This document shows positions 15,712 through 24,120 of a DNA stretch of 64,000 nucleotides, piece by piece. The position numbers and the translations under genes were made by a program. The DNA comes from Cryobacterium sp. (GTDB lineage Bacteria; Actinomycetota; Actinomycetes; Actinomycetales; Microbacteriaceae). Numbering within the stretch: position 1 is the stretch's first letter; every line of letters begins with the position of its first letter. The notes beneath the pieces are model-generated. The model was not told the DNA's origin. It did not search any database and saw only the letters and a list, made by a program, of their open reading frames with translations. The stretch spans positions 54,167 to 118,166 of the forward strand of contig NZ_JAJAYI010000037.1 of assembly GCF_026786305.1 (NCBI RefSeq), given 5' to 3'.

Positions 15712-16464
15712 TCAGGGTTCGACGGGCCCCGGGCCCAGATGTTCGGAGAAGAACTCCTCGATGCGGGTCCACGCGTCGGCGGCGGCCACCGGGTCGGGGC
15801 CGGCGCCGAGAATACGCTTGAGCACGGGCCGGAGAACCCGCGGCCCGGTCTCTTCGTCGTTGAGGAAGGCATGGCCGGCACCCGGGTATTCCTTGACGTC
15901 GTGCTCGATCTTCAGCCGGTCCAGGGCGGAGTCGAGCGTGGCTGCCGCGCCGATCAGGGAGCGGTCGGCGCCGCCGAAGCTGCCGACGATCGGGCACGCG
16001 CCGAGCAGGTGATCGTCGAGCTCCTTCGGCAACCGACCATAGTTGACCGAGGCGGCATCGAAACCGCGCGTGGCCGTGGCGAGGGCAAAACCGCCGCCCA
16101 TGCAAAAGCCGAGCACGCCGATGCGACCGGTGCAGTCGCTGCGCTCACTCAGGAACGTGCGGGCCGAGTCGATGTCGACGAAGGCCCGGCCGGCGCCGGC
16201 CGACAGGGCGCGAAAGGTCGCAACGAGGCATTTGCGGGTTCCACCCTCGGTGAAGAGGTCGGGCATGAGTGCAAGATAGCCGGCCTCGGCCATTCTGATG
16301 GCCTGGCGGCGCATGACGTCGGTGAGCCCGAACGCCTCGTGCACGAGCACGACGCCGGGCCACGGGCCGGCGCCGGCCGGGATCGCGAGGATGGCTTTCA
16401 GACCAGCGCTCCCGCCCGGTCCGTCGGGCAGTTTCAGGTCGATGAGCTGGGGTGCGGCGGTCAT
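15712..16464 (-). CDS. Dienelactone hydrolase family protein
   Basis: A 250-residue alpha/beta hydrolase of the DLH family. The nucleophile is Cys in GFCMGGGFAL; an Asp and the His in GAGHAFLNDEET complete the triad. WPGVVLVHEAFGLTDVMRRQAIRMAEAGYLALMPDLF is the family N-terminal core. DLH proteins cleave lactones and small esters; the true substrate is unknown. The ATG at 16464 has GGGAGAG upstream. It is divergent from lldR, with about 90 bp between starts. Confidence 0.9.
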   Translation of the reverse strand: MTAAPQLIDLKLPDGPGGSAGLKAILAIPAGAGPWPGVVLVHEAFGLTDVMRRQAIRMAEAGYLALMPDLFTEGGTRKCLVATFRALSAGAGRAFVDIDSARTFLSERSDCTGRIGVLGFCMGGGFALATATRGFDAASVNYGRLPKELDDHLLGACPIVGSFGGADRSLIGAAATLDSALDRLKIEHDVKEYPGAGHAFLNDEETGPRVLRPVLKRILGAGPDPVAAADAWTRIEEFFSEHLGPGPVEP

Positions 16465-16516
16465 GGTCTCTCCCGGGTTGGCTGAAACTGTATCCCGCAA
16501 TCCCGGAAAAATCGTG

Positions 16517-16537
16517 TATCCTGTGGTCAGACCACAG
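16517..16537 (+). promoter_or_regulatory. lldR promoter and operator
   Basis: A perfect palindrome, CTGTGGTCAGACCACAG (16521-16537), contains TGGTNNNACCA, the half-site pattern of FadR-subfamily GntR regulators. A TATCCT -10-like hexamer (16517-16522) overlaps its left edge, so a bound repressor would cover the transcription start. Confidence 0.75.
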
Positions 16538-16553
16538 CGACCGAGAGGACACC

Positions 16554-17291
16554 ATGACCGCGTTCAGCCCGCGTGCCTGGCAGGTCGTGCTCGACGCCGT
16601 CGAACTCGACCTGCTCGAGGGGCGGCTCAGCCCGGGCGATCATCTGCCGCCCGAGCGCACCCTCGCGGCCGACCTCGGTGTCGGCCGGTCGAGCGTACGC
16701 GAAGCGCTCCGCGTGCTCGACGTGCTGGGGCTCATTCGCACCGCCGTCGGTTCCGGGCCCTCCGCAGGCGCGATCATCGTTGCCCGCCCCGGCGGCGGCA
16801 TGTCGGCGCTCATGCGTCTGCAGGTCGCGGCGCAGGGTTTTCCGGTGGCCGACGTCGTCAAGACCCGTCTCGTACTGGAAGGGTCGATCGTCTCCGAGCT
16901 GGCCGAGGCCTGCCGCACGACCTCCATCGATCTGGCTGGCTGCGCGCAAATCCTCAGTGCGATGGAATCCCAGCCCCTCACCGAAGCCGAATTCCTCGCC
17001 CTCGACACCCAGTTTCACCTCTCGCTCGCCGAAGCAAGCGGCAACCAGGTGATCACCGCGACCATGGCCGGCCTCCGCAGCGCGATCGAGGGGTACGCGC
17101 GGGCGGGCGTGGCGGGTCTTTCGAGCTGGCGGGCAACATCCGCTCGGCTGATGATGGAGCATCGCGGCATTCTCCGTGCCGTCCAGGCCGGTGACGCAGA
17201 TGCCGCCCGCCTCGCCGTGCACGCCCACATCTCGGGGTACTACGCCGAGACGCATCTCACTCCAGCCACTTCCCTCCCGACGACACGATAG
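16554..17291 (+). CDS. lldR: FadR-subfamily GntR regulator (LldR-like)
   Basis: A 245-residue repressor. The winged helix (about 5-75) reads [42 protein letters not shown]; an FCD effector domain follows (about 95-230), with D-x3-H and HRGIL metal/ligand residues. It lies 7 bp upstream of an FMN-dependent lactate dehydrogenase gene and behind a perfect TGGTCAGACCA-type operator. Lactate-responsive autorepression is therefore the natural reading. The gene symbol is inferred from context rather than from the domain alone. Confidence 0.85.
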   Translation: MTAFSPRAWQVVLDAVELDLLEGRLSPGDHLPPERTLAADLGVGRSSVREALRVLDVLGLIRTAVGSGPSAGAIIVARPGGGMSALMRLQVAAQGFPVADVVKTRLVLEGSIVSELAEACRTTSIDLAGCAQILSAMESQPLTEAEFLALDTQFHLSLAEASGNQVITATMAGLRSAIEGYARAGVAGLSSWRATSARLMMEHRGILRAVQAGDADAARLAVHAHISGYYAETHLTPATSLPTTR

Positions 17292-17298
17292 GACGACC

Positions 17299-18663
17299 AT
17301 GGTTCAACGACGCATCCCCAAGATCACAGACCTCGCTCCGCTCATGAAATTCAAAAGCCCCGAGTTCAACGCGAAGAAGCGCCGCCTCGACGCCGCGCTC
17401 ACGATTAACGACCTGCGCGCCATCGCCAAAAAGCGCACCCCGAAGGCCGCATTCGACTACACCGAGGGGGCCGCCGAGGCCGAGATCTCGATCAAAAGGG
17501 CCCGCCAAGCCTTCGAAGACATCGAGTTTCACCCCGCCATCCTGCGCGACGTGTCGACCGTGTCGACGGGTTGGGACGTACTGGGCGCCCCGGTGGCCCA
17601 GCCCTTCGGCATCGCGCCCACCGGCTTCACCCGCATGATGCAGACCGAGGGCGAGATCGCCGGGGCGCACGCCGCGGCCCGGGCCGGTATTCCGTTCGCA
17701 CTCTCGACCATGGGCACGACCTCGATTGAAGACGTCAAGGCCGCCAACCCGAACGGACGCAACTGGTTTCAGTTGTACATGTGGAAGGACCGCGACCGCT
17801 CCATGGCTCTCGTCGACCGGGCCGCCAAGGCCGGCTACGACACCCTTCTCGTCACCGTCGACGTACCCGTCGCGGGCGCTCGGTTACGCGACCAGCGCAA
17901 CGGTTTCTCGATTCCGCCCGCCCTCACCCTCGGTACCGTCGTCAACGCACTGCCGCGCCCGGAGTGGTGGATCAACTTCCTGACCACCGAGCCCCTCTCC
18001 TTCGCAAGCCTCGACCGCTGGAGCGGCACCGTGGCCGACCTGCTCGATACGATGTTCGACCCCACCGTCGATTTCGAAGATCTCGCCTGGATCAAGGCGC
18101 AGTGGCCCGGTAAGGTCGTCGTCAAGGGCGTGCAGAACCTCGAGGACGCCAAGCGTCTCGTCGACCTCGGTGTCGACGGCATCACCCTCTCGAACCACGG
18201 CGGTCGCCAGCTCGACCGCGCGCCGATTCCGTTTCACCTGCTGCCGCAGGTCGCCCGTGAGATCGGCGCCCACACCGAGGTGCACCTCGACACGGGCATC
18301 ATGTCGGGAGCCGACATCGTCGCCTCGGTCGCCCTCGGCGCCCGCTTCACCATGATCGGCCGCGCCTACCTCTACGGGCTCATGGCCGGCGGCGAGGCCG
18401 GGGTCGACCGCACAATTGCGATCCTGTCGGAACAGGTTGCCCGCACCATGCGGCTGCTCGGCGTGAACGCGCTCGAGGAACTGAACCCCGCGCATGTGAC
18501 GCAGCTCGCCCGGCTTCAACCGGTCGCCGCGCCCCTGGTCGCCGCCGCCGACGCCGCCCCCGCGCGCAAGACGCCCGTGCGAAAGGAAACCGTCAGCGTA
18601 TCCGCTGCCGTCACGGGCACACCGGTACGGCGTGCGCCGAAGAAGGCAACCCCGGCGCAGTAG
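17299..18663 (+). CDS. lldD: FMN-dependent alpha-hydroxy-acid (L-lactate) dehydrogenase
   Basis: A 454-residue flavoenzyme oxidising L-lactate (or a related 2-hydroxy acid) to the 2-oxo acid, feeding the respiratory chain. Family features: [13 protein letters not shown] (active Tyr), [39 protein letters not shown] (catalytic His and Arg) and [38 protein letters not shown] (FMN phosphate). A basic Ala/Lys/Pro-rich tail of about 45 residues extends past the family end. The ATG at 17299 follows AGGAC. It forms an operon with lldR. Confidence 0.93.
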   Translation: MVQRRIPKITDLAPLMKFKSPEFNAKKRRLDAALTINDLRAIAKKRTPKAAFDYTEGAAEAEISIKRARQAFEDIEFHPAILRDVSTVSTGWDVLGAPVAQPFGIAPTGFTRMMQTEGEIAGAHAAARAGIPFALSTMGTTSIEDVKAANPNGRNWFQLYMWKDRDRSMALVDRAAKAGYDTLLVTVDVPVAGARLRDQRNGFSIPPALTLGTVVNALPRPEWWINFLTTEPLSFASLDRWSGTVADLLDTMFDPTVDFEDLAWIKAQWPGKVVVKGVQNLEDAKRLVDLGVDGITLSNHGGRQLDRAPIPFHLLPQVAREIGAHTEVHLDTGIMSGADIVASVALGARFTMIGRAYLYGLMAGGEAGVDRTIAILSEQVARTMRLLGVNALEELNPAHVTQLARLQPVAAPLVAAADAAPARKTPVRKETVSVSAAVTGTPVRRAPKKATPAQ

Positions 18664-18679
18664 CGCTGTCTGAGGCACT

Positions 18680-18898
18680 TCACCACCACGAGTGTCGAAC
18701 GGCCCGGTCAGTCCACTGCTGGAAGGAGGCCACGGTGAGGATCCAGGACACTCGTTTGTTGCCGTCGGCGAGTGGATCGTTCCGGGCCAGCGACGAGAAG
18801 AGGCCTGCAGCCTTCAGCTCCAGCGTGGAATCGGCGTCTTCCCGTCGTTGCAGGAGCTCGGCGTAATCCTGGGTCGGCGCGTCGGCGCTGGCCAGCAC
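18680..18898 (-). pseudogene. Remnant of Doc/Fic-type toxin
   Basis: The minus-strand frame ends with LKAAGLFSSLARNDPLADGNKRVSWILTVASFQQW and a stop. This is the active-site region of Doc-family Fic proteins (normally N-H-x-F/L-x-D-G-N-K-R). The catalytic His is replaced by Asp (a one-base CAC/CAT to GAT type change). Upstream of about 18898 the frame merges into the esterase gene end, so the N-terminal half is gone and no antitoxin is adjacent. It is a degraded toxin fragment in the 250-bp gap after lldD. Confidence 0.55.
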
Positions 18899-18914
18899 CC
18901 GCTCGCCCGGCGGT

Positions 18915-19877
18915 TCAGGCGAGGTGTTCGCGAAAGGCCCGCAGGGCGAGTGCGTCGTCTTCCCAGGCACCACCCTCGTGTCCGTTGTACGGCCAGAGGG
19001 TGATCTGCTTCGGTCCGGCGTAATTGTTGTAGGCCGCGAACACCGTCGACGGCGGGCAGATCTGGTCCATCAGGGCGGCCGTCACGATCACCGGCGCGGT
19101 GGCGCGCTTGGCGAAATTGACCCCGTCGAAGTAGGCGAGCACGTCGTGCACCCGCTTCACTTTCAACCGGTTCGTGGCGAGGTACTGGCCGAGCTCCCGG
19201 TACGGCAGGGCGTCGGTGATGACGGATGCCCGCGGAAAGTCGCACAGAAACGGTACCCGGGCAACGACTGCGGCCAGCTCGGGCACGAGCCCGGCCACGG
19301 CGAGCGCAATGCCGCCGCCCTGACTCACCCCGGTCACGCCGACCCGCGCTGCATCGACGAGATCGAGGCTGCGTGCCGCCGCGACCGCACGCACCGCATC
19401 CGCGAAGACCCTGCGATAGTAGTACGTCTCGCGGGCCCCAATGCCGCGCGTCATGAACCCCGGAACCTGCGGGCCACTGCCCGCGTCGTCGTCGGTGTCG
19501 CCGGTACTGCCGCCGAATCCCTGGCCGCGGACATCCATTTCAAAATGGGCGAAGCCAGCGGATGCCCAGAGCAGGTTCTCAAAAGCCTGGCCCCGCCCCC
19601 GGCCATAACCGTGAAACTGCACGATGGCCGGCATCGGGTCGGTCGTCCCGGCCGGAACCCGCAGCCAGGCCTTGACCCTCTGCCCGCCGTACCCGCAGAA
19701 GGTCACGTCGAACACGTCGAGGGTAATCAGGCCGGCATCGACCTGGGTGACCGTGACATTGAGGTCGTACATCTCGGTCTCGGCTAGCGTTCCCGCCCAG
19801 AATAAGTCGAAGTCGGCGGGGTCGGCCTGCGCGCTGACGTAGCGGCGCAGGTCAGCTTCGGGCAGGTCCGTGTACAT
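18915..19877 (-). CDS. CE7 acetyl xylan esterase / cephalosporin-C deacetylase
   Basis: A 320-residue alpha/beta hydrolase of carbohydrate esterase family 7. RGQGFGG(S/T), VTGVSQGGGIALA (nucleophile Ser), ALMDQICPPSTVFAAYNNY (Asp) and PYNGHEGG (His) are the hallmark motifs, and the length is typical. These cytoplasmic hexamers deacetylate short acetylated xylo-oligosaccharides and similar sugars. The ATG at 19877 is 7 nt downstream of TAGGCT (19890-19885), so probably leaderless. No xylan-utilisation genes are adjacent. Confidence 0.93.
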   Translation of the reverse strand: MYTDLPEADLRRYVSAQADPADFDLFWAGTLAETEMYDLNVTVTQVDAGLITLDVFDVTFCGYGGQRVKAWLRVPAGTTDPMPAIVQFHGYGRGRGQAFENLLWASAGFAHFEMDVRGQGFGGSTGDTDDDAGSGPQVPGFMTRGIGARETYYYRRVFADAVRAVAAARSLDLVDAARVGVTGVSQGGGIALAVAGLVPELAAVVARVPFLCDFPRASVITDALPYRELGQYLATNRLKVKRVHDVLAYFDGVNFAKRATAPVIVTAALMDQICPPSTVFAAYNNYAGPKQITLWPYNGHEGGAWEDDALALRAFREHLA

Positions 19878-19937
19878 GGCTGCCAGCCTACGGGGGCGAG
19901 CGCGGCGGTGCGCGGGCGCGAAAATCTCCGAACTTAC

Positions 19938-21200
19938 CTACAGCGCAGCGAGGTCGGCGAGCACGAGGCGCAGCTGCTCGACGGCCCAGTCCACGTCCTC
20001 AGCCGAGACGACGATCGGCGGCGCGAGGCGAATGGTCGAGCCGTGCGTGTCCTTGGCGAGCAGGCCGCGGGCCAGGAGCGCCTCGCAGACGGCCCGGCCC
20101 GGGGCGAGGGAGGAGTCGATATCGATACCGGCCCAGAGCCCCACGCCGCGCACGGCGACCACGCCGTGGCCGATCAGCGCACGCAGCCCCGCGTGCAGGC
20201 GCGCACCGAGCTCGGGCGCGCGCTGCTGGTATTCGCCGGTGGCCAGCATGTTCACGACGGCCAGGCCGACGGCCGCGGCGAGCGGGTTGCCGCCAAAGGT
20301 CGAGCCGTGCTCGCCCGGGTGCAGCACACCGAGCACGTCGGTGTTGCCGACGACGGCCGAAACGGGAACGATGCCGCCGCCGAGAGCCTTACCGAGCAGG
20401 TAGAGGTCGGGCACGACGCCCACGAGATCACAGGCGAAGGTCGAGCCGGTGCGACCGAGGCCCGACTGAATCTCATCGGCGATGAACAGTACGTTGTGGC
20501 GCGTGGTGATCTCGCGCACCGCCGGCAGGTACGACGCCGGCGGCACGACGATGCCAGCCTCACCCTGAATGGGTTCGAGCAGCACGGCGACGGTGTTCTC
20601 GTCGATTGCGGCTTCGAGCGCCGCGGCATCGCCGTAGGGCACGGTGCGAAAACCGGGCGTGAACGGGCCGAATCCTGCGCGGGCCGACTCGTCGTCGGAA
20701 AAGCTGATGATGGTGGTCGTACGGCCGTGAAAGTTGCCGGCGGCGACGATGATGTTCGCCAGATCGGGCGCGACGCCCTTCACCCGGTAGCCCCAGGCGC
20801 GGGCAACCTTGATGCCGGATTCAACCGCTTCCGCGCCGGTGTTCATGGGCAACACCATGTCTTTGCCGGCGAGTTCGGCGAGCGCGGTCACGAACGGGCC
20901 GAGCTGGTCGTTGTAGAAGGCCCGGCTGGTCAGGGTGATGCGGCCCAGCTGCGCACGAGCAGCGTGAAGCAGCACCGGGTTGGAGTGCCCGAAGTTCACG
21001 GCGGAGTAGGCGGCGAGGCAGTCCAGGTAGCGATGACCCGCGACATCCGTTACCCAGGCACCGTCGCCGGACGCGACGACGACCTCGAGTGGGTGGTAGT
21101 TGTGCGCGGCGTGCGCGCTCTCCTGCGCAATCAGGCCGGCAGCCGCAGGCGAAACGGATGCGGCGGCTACGGCCCGCGCGTCGGTCAGGTTCGTGGTCAT
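19938..21200 (-). CDS. rocD: Ornithine aminotransferase
   Basis: A 420-residue PLP-dependent class III aminotransferase converting ornithine and 2-oxoglutarate to glutamate semialdehyde and glutamate. NYHPLEVVV (OAT signature), MNTGAEAVESGIKVAR (PLP phosphate), FIADEIQSGLGRTG and YLLGKALGGGIVPVSAV (Schiff-base Lys) are clear. The ATG at 21200 is preceded by AAGGAG; an open extension upstream is not needed. It lies 28 bp downstream of ddaH, so the pair likely degrades arginine via ornithine under control of the divergent Lrp-type regulator. Its product can feed into the P5CDH of PutA. Confidence 0.95.
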   Translation of the reverse strand: MTTNLTDARAVAAASVSPAAAGLIAQESAHAAHNYHPLEVVVASGDGAWVTDVAGHRYLDCLAAYSAVNFGHSNPVLLHAARAQLGRITLTSRAFYNDQLGPFVTALAELAGKDMVLPMNTGAEAVESGIKVARAWGYRVKGVAPDLANIIVAAGNFHGRTTTIISFSDDESARAGFGPFTPGFRTVPYGDAAALEAAIDENTVAVLLEPIQGEAGIVVPPASYLPAVREITTRHNVLFIADEIQSGLGRTGSTFACDLVGVVPDLYLLGKALGGGIVPVSAVVGNTDVLGVLHPGEHGSTFGGNPLAAAVGLAVVNMLATGEYQQRAPELGARLHAGLRALIGHGVVAVRGVGLWAGIDIDSSLAPGRAVCEALLARGLLAKDTHGSTIRLAPPIVVSAEDVDWAVEQLRLVLADLAAL

Positions 21201-21228
21201 TTGTGCTCCTTCAGGGTGGTTCGGTCGG

Positions 21229-22083
21229 TCATCGGCGCAGCTCGAGCGTGCAGCACTTGACGCCGCCGCCACCCAGCAGCAGCTCGGACAGGTCGACGCC
21301 GATCGGGTTGTAACCGCGCGCGCGCAGCTGGCGTTCGAAGTCCTTGGCGCGGGCCGCGATGACGACGTTGTAGCCGTCGGAGTAGGAGTTGAGGCCGAGG
21401 ATGGCGGCGTCTTCCTCGGTGACGATGATGGCGTCCGGGTAGCGTTCCTGCAGAATGGCCAGGCTCGGCGCGTCGAAGGCGCTCGGCAGGTACGCGATGT
21501 TTGTGTCGTCGAGCACGGCGACGGCGGTGTCGAGGTGGTAGAAACTCGGATTGATCAGGCGCAGGGTGATGACCGGACGGCCGGCGATGGCCGACAGTTC
21601 CGCGTGGCTGTTCGAGTCGCTGCGAAAGCCGGTGCCGGCCAGAATGACGTCGCCGACCAACAGAAAGTCGCCCTCGCCCTCGTTCGTCTCGACGGGCACG
21701 CGCACGTTGAAGCCGTTTGCACCGAACCAGTCCATGTAGGCGGGGCCTTCGGGCTGGCGCTCCACGTGGGTGAATTTGGCGCCGTAGGCCGAGTTGTCGA
21801 TGACGAAGCCGCCATTGGCCGCGTAGACCATGTCGGGAAGGCCGTTGATCGGGTCAATCAGGTGCACGTCGAAGCCGAGGCCGATGTAGGCGTCATACAG
21901 GGTCTGCCACTGGGCCACGGCGAGGGAGGTGTCGGTGGGAAGTGCCGGGTCCATCCACGGGTTGATGCGGTAGACCACGGTGAAAAACTGCGGCTTGCAC
22001 ATGAGAACGGTGCGCTTGGTGGCGGTGCGCACGGGAACGGCGGCTTCTTCGGCAAGAACCGGGGTGGCTGAAACGATCGACAT
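21229..22083 (-). CDS. ddaH: Dimethylarginine dimethylaminohydrolase / arginine-hydrolysing amidinotransferase family
   Basis: A 284-residue member of the DDAH/arginine deiminase-like beta/alpha-propeller family. NPSFYHLDTAVAVLDD carries the catalytic His; GGGGVKCCTLELRR holds the catalytic Cys. DMVYAANGGFVID and ETNEGEGDFLLVGD contribute acidic guanidinium ligands. Family members hydrolyse methylated arginines or arginine itself. Pairing with rocD suggests a role in arginine use, perhaps as an arginine dihydrolase; which reaction applies is not visible. The Shine-Dalgarno is GGAGCC. A strong hairpin lies in the leader. Confidence 0.88.
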   Translation of the reverse strand: MSIVSATPVLAEEAAVPVRTATKRTVLMCKPQFFTVVYRINPWMDPALPTDTSLAVAQWQTLYDAYIGLGFDVHLIDPINGLPDMVYAANGGFVIDNSAYGAKFTHVERQPEGPAYMDWFGANGFNVRVPVETNEGEGDFLLVGDVILAGTGFRSDSNSHAELSAIAGRPVITLRLINPSFYHLDTAVAVLDDTNIAYLPSAFDAPSLAILQERYPDAIIVTEEDAAILGLNSYSDGYNVVIAARAKDFERQLRARGYNPIGVDLSELLLGGGGVKCCTLELRR

Positions 22084-22161
22084 GAGGCTCCTTCGGGGAT
22101 CCGCGGGCCTGTCGACCCGGCGGAACTCGGGGTGAATGGCGGACCAAGTCGCTCACGAGAG

Positions 22162-22191
22162 CCCGGAACGACTAACCTCAATCGTTCCGGG
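22162..22191. promoter_or_regulatory. Perfect dyad/hairpin in the ddaH leader
   Basis: CCCGGAACGA (22162-22171) and TCGTTCCGGG (22182-22191) form a perfect 10-bp dyad with a 10-nt loop, about 80 bp upstream of the ddaH start. It could be an operator, or an RNA hairpin in the ddaH 5' UTR. As a plus-strand terminator (CTTTT follows) it would serve no gene. Confidence 0.5.
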
Positions 22192-22239
22192 ACGCCTTTT
22201 CCAGTCTCACACAGCATGATTCAACGTTTCACGCTTATA

Positions 22240-22286
22240 TGCGCAAGAAAGCTTCGAGAATTGTGGCCTTGACGCAATTTTGCGCA
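22240..22286. promoter_or_regulatory. Candidate Lrp-type operator half-sites
   Basis: TGCGCAA (22240-22246) and TTGCGCA (22280-22286) form an exact inverted pair whose centres are 40 bp apart, in the AT-rich region between the divergent ddaH and lrp genes. The ATATGCGCAA and ATTTTGCGCA contexts resemble AsnC/Lrp sites. Confidence 0.5.
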
Positions 22287-22297
22287 GGGTGGTCGCC

Positions 22298-22303
22298 TAG
22301 ACT
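22298..22303 (+). promoter_or_regulatory. -10 hexamer for leaderless lrp-type gene
   Basis: TAGACT lies exactly 6 nt before the ATG at 22310. It is just downstream of the TTGCGCA half-site, which fits autoregulation. Confidence 0.5.
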
Positions 22304-22309
22304 CGGCCC

Positions 22310-22747
22310 ATGGACAACCTCGACCACAGCATTCTCGACCTGCTGCGCCAGAACGCTCGCGCCGGCTATGGCGATATCGGCTCGGTCGTGGGCCTGTCGG
22401 CATCCGCTGTGAAACGCCGCGTTGACCGGTTGGTGGCCGACAAGGTGATTCGCAGCTTCACCATTCAGGTCGACCCGGCCGTCGACGGCATGAGCACGGA
22501 AGCGTACGTCGAGCTGTTCTGCCGCGGCACCGTGGCGCCCCACGAATTACTGCGCATTCTCTCGGGCGTGCCCGAGGTCGTCGACGCGGGAACCGTCACC
22601 GGCAGCGCCGACGCCATGGTGCACATTCGCGCCCGCGACATTCCGGGCCTCGAGGCGGCGCTCGAGAAAGTACGCCTGGCCCCCAACGTCGACCACACCC
22701 GCAGCGCGATCGTGCTCTCCCGCCTGATCCACCGATCGATCGAGTAG
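22310..22747 (+). CDS. Lrp/AsnC family regulator
   Basis: A 145-residue regulator. The N-terminal HTH is LDHSILDLLRQNARAGYGDIGSVVGLSASAVKRRVDRLVADKVI. A RAM/ACT-like domain follows, with VTGSADAMVHIRARDIPGLE. It is divergent from ddaH-rocD and separated by 226 bp containing dyads, so it most likely controls that arginine/ornithine operon in response to an amino acid. The start is leaderless. It ends 9 bp before the convergent permease gene, with no obvious terminator. Confidence 0.92.
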   Translation: MDNLDHSILDLLRQNARAGYGDIGSVVGLSASAVKRRVDRLVADKVIRSFTIQVDPAVDGMSTEAYVELFCRGTVAPHELLRILSGVPEVVDAGTVTGSADAMVHIRARDIPGLEAALEKVRLAPNVDHTRSAIVLSRLIHRSIE

Positions 22748-22756
22748 CGCACTCGT

Positions 22757-23524
22757 CTAGGCGGGCACCGGCTTGTGGCGCACCGGGGAAACCAGGTGCA
22801 GCAGGGTGACCGCGGCGATCGACCCGGCGCAGAGGATGCCGGCGAGCACGACGATCTGAAACCTCCCGGCCTCCAGCGGCGAGGCTCCCCCGAATATCGC
22901 GCCGACGAACGCTCCCGGTAGCGTGACCAACCCCGTGGTCTTGGTTTGGTCGGTGGACGGGATGATGGCGAAATAGACGGCCTGCCGGGCCAGTTCACGG
23001 GTGGACTGCCGCGGCGTGGCCCCGAGCGCGATCCAACCCTCGACCTCGTCCCAGTGGTCCCCGACCGCCTCGGAGAAGCGGCGGCCGCTGAGGGTCGCGA
23101 TCGACATGGCATTGCCGATAATGATGCCGCCGATCGCGAGCACGTAGCGCGGTGAGAATTCGATCGCACCGGTCATGAACACAACGGTGAGTGTCACGGT
23201 CACGCCGAGCCCCATCGCAACGGCCACGCGCAGCAGATGCGACCGACTGAAGCCAATGCGCCGCGCGACGGTGCCGACCGCTGCCGCGAACATAACGAGT
23301 AATCCCACGCTGACCCACAGCGGATCGTTGATGATTCCACTGAGAATGAGACTGATCGCGGCCAGCTGCAGGGTTCCGCGCAGCACGGCAAGCGCCGGGG
23401 CGAACGGATGCTGCGTGCTCGAGGCGCGTAGCACCGTCACGACCACCGCGAGTAACAGCACAACCCCGATCAGGGTCGGCAGCAGCCCGGCCAGCTCGGC
23501 GCGGAGATCGGCCGGAAAGTTCAT
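22757..23524 (-). CDS. UPF0014 family ABC permease (FetB/YbbM-like)
   Basis: A 255-residue membrane protein with about seven helices. IGGIIIGNAMSIATLSGRRF, EGWIALGATPRQS and TTGLVTLPGAFVGAIFGGASPLEAGRFQIVVL are the family signatures of YbbM/FetB, the permease of the E. coli iron exporter FetAB. The matching ATPase (FetA) is not adjacent, so its partner must be elsewhere or it works differently. The ATG at 23524 is leaderless (TAGGCT, 6 nt). Confidence 0.88.
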   Translation of the reverse strand: MNFPADLRAELAGLLPTLIGVVLLLAVVVTVLRASSTQHPFAPALAVLRGTLQLAAISLILSGIINDPLWVSVGLLVMFAAAVGTVARRIGFSRSHLLRVAVAMGLGVTVTLTVVFMTGAIEFSPRYVLAIGGIIIGNAMSIATLSGRRFSEAVGDHWDEVEGWIALGATPRQSTRELARQAVYFAIIPSTDQTKTTGLVTLPGAFVGAIFGGASPLEAGRFQIVVLAGILCAGSIAAVTLLHLVSPVRHKPVPA

Positions 23525-23530
23525 GAGTCG

Positions 23531-23536
23531 AGCCTA
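23531..23536 (-). promoter_or_regulatory. -10 hexamer for leaderless FetB-like gene
   Basis: The minus strand reads TAGGCT, six bases, ATG (23524). No Shine-Dalgarno. Confidence 0.5.
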
Positions 23537-23673
23537 CCCAGCCGCGCGTGCGCCGGTCGTTGTCGGCATTGTGCGAACGATTGCACAGTACCAACGAAAC
23601 GTACCGAAGGTATGCGGTTGCAGCATCCGTTGTAGCGAGGCAATATTATTCCTAACGTTGATCGGAGAATGTC

Positions 23674-24051
23674 GTGCCCGCTTCATTTTTTGCCATTGAT
23701 TCCCAGTCGCGTACGCCGCCGTTTGAACAGTTGCGCAGTCAGGTGATTGCGGCCGTGCGCTCCGGGGAGCTGACCCACGACACCCGCCTGCCAACCGTGC
23801 GGGCCCTCGCCGCCGAGCTTGGCCTGGCCACGAACACCGTCGCACGCGCCTATCGCGAGCTGGAGCGCGACAGCGTGATTGAAACACGTGGCCGATTTGG
23901 ATCGTTCATCGCCCCCTCCGGCGGTGCGACCGAGCGGCACGCGCAGGCGGCCGCTGATTCCTTCGCTTTGCGCATCGAACAACTCGGTGTGAACCCGGCC
24001 GAGGCGCTCGTGCTCGTCACCGACGCCCTGAATCGTCGGTCCGACAGCTGA
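23674..24051 (+). CDS. YtrA-subfamily GntR regulator (copy 1)
   Basis: A 125-residue regulator: a GntR winged helix (about 15-80; TPPFEQLRSQVIAAVRSGEL, LPTVRALAAELGLATNTVARAYRELERDSVIETRGRFGSFIA) with a short helical dimerisation tail, as in the YtrA group. The GTG at 23674 has GGAG 6 nt upstream. YtrA regulators usually control adjacent membrane or ABC genes; here a polytopic membrane protein follows after 69 bp, with a second YtrA-type gene after that. A small TACC-gaa-GGTA dyad at 23602-23612 might be its operator. Confidence 0.9.
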   Translation: MPASFFAIDSQSRTPPFEQLRSQVIAAVRSGELTHDTRLPTVRALAAELGLATNTVARAYRELERDSVIETRGRFGSFIAPSGGATERHAQAAADSFALRIEQLGVNPAEALVLVTDALNRRSDS

Positions 24052-24120
24052 GCGTTCGGTCGGACACCTCGAGTTTCGTATTGCTACTCTGGTACAAAAC
24101 GCACACAAAGAAAGGGTTTC

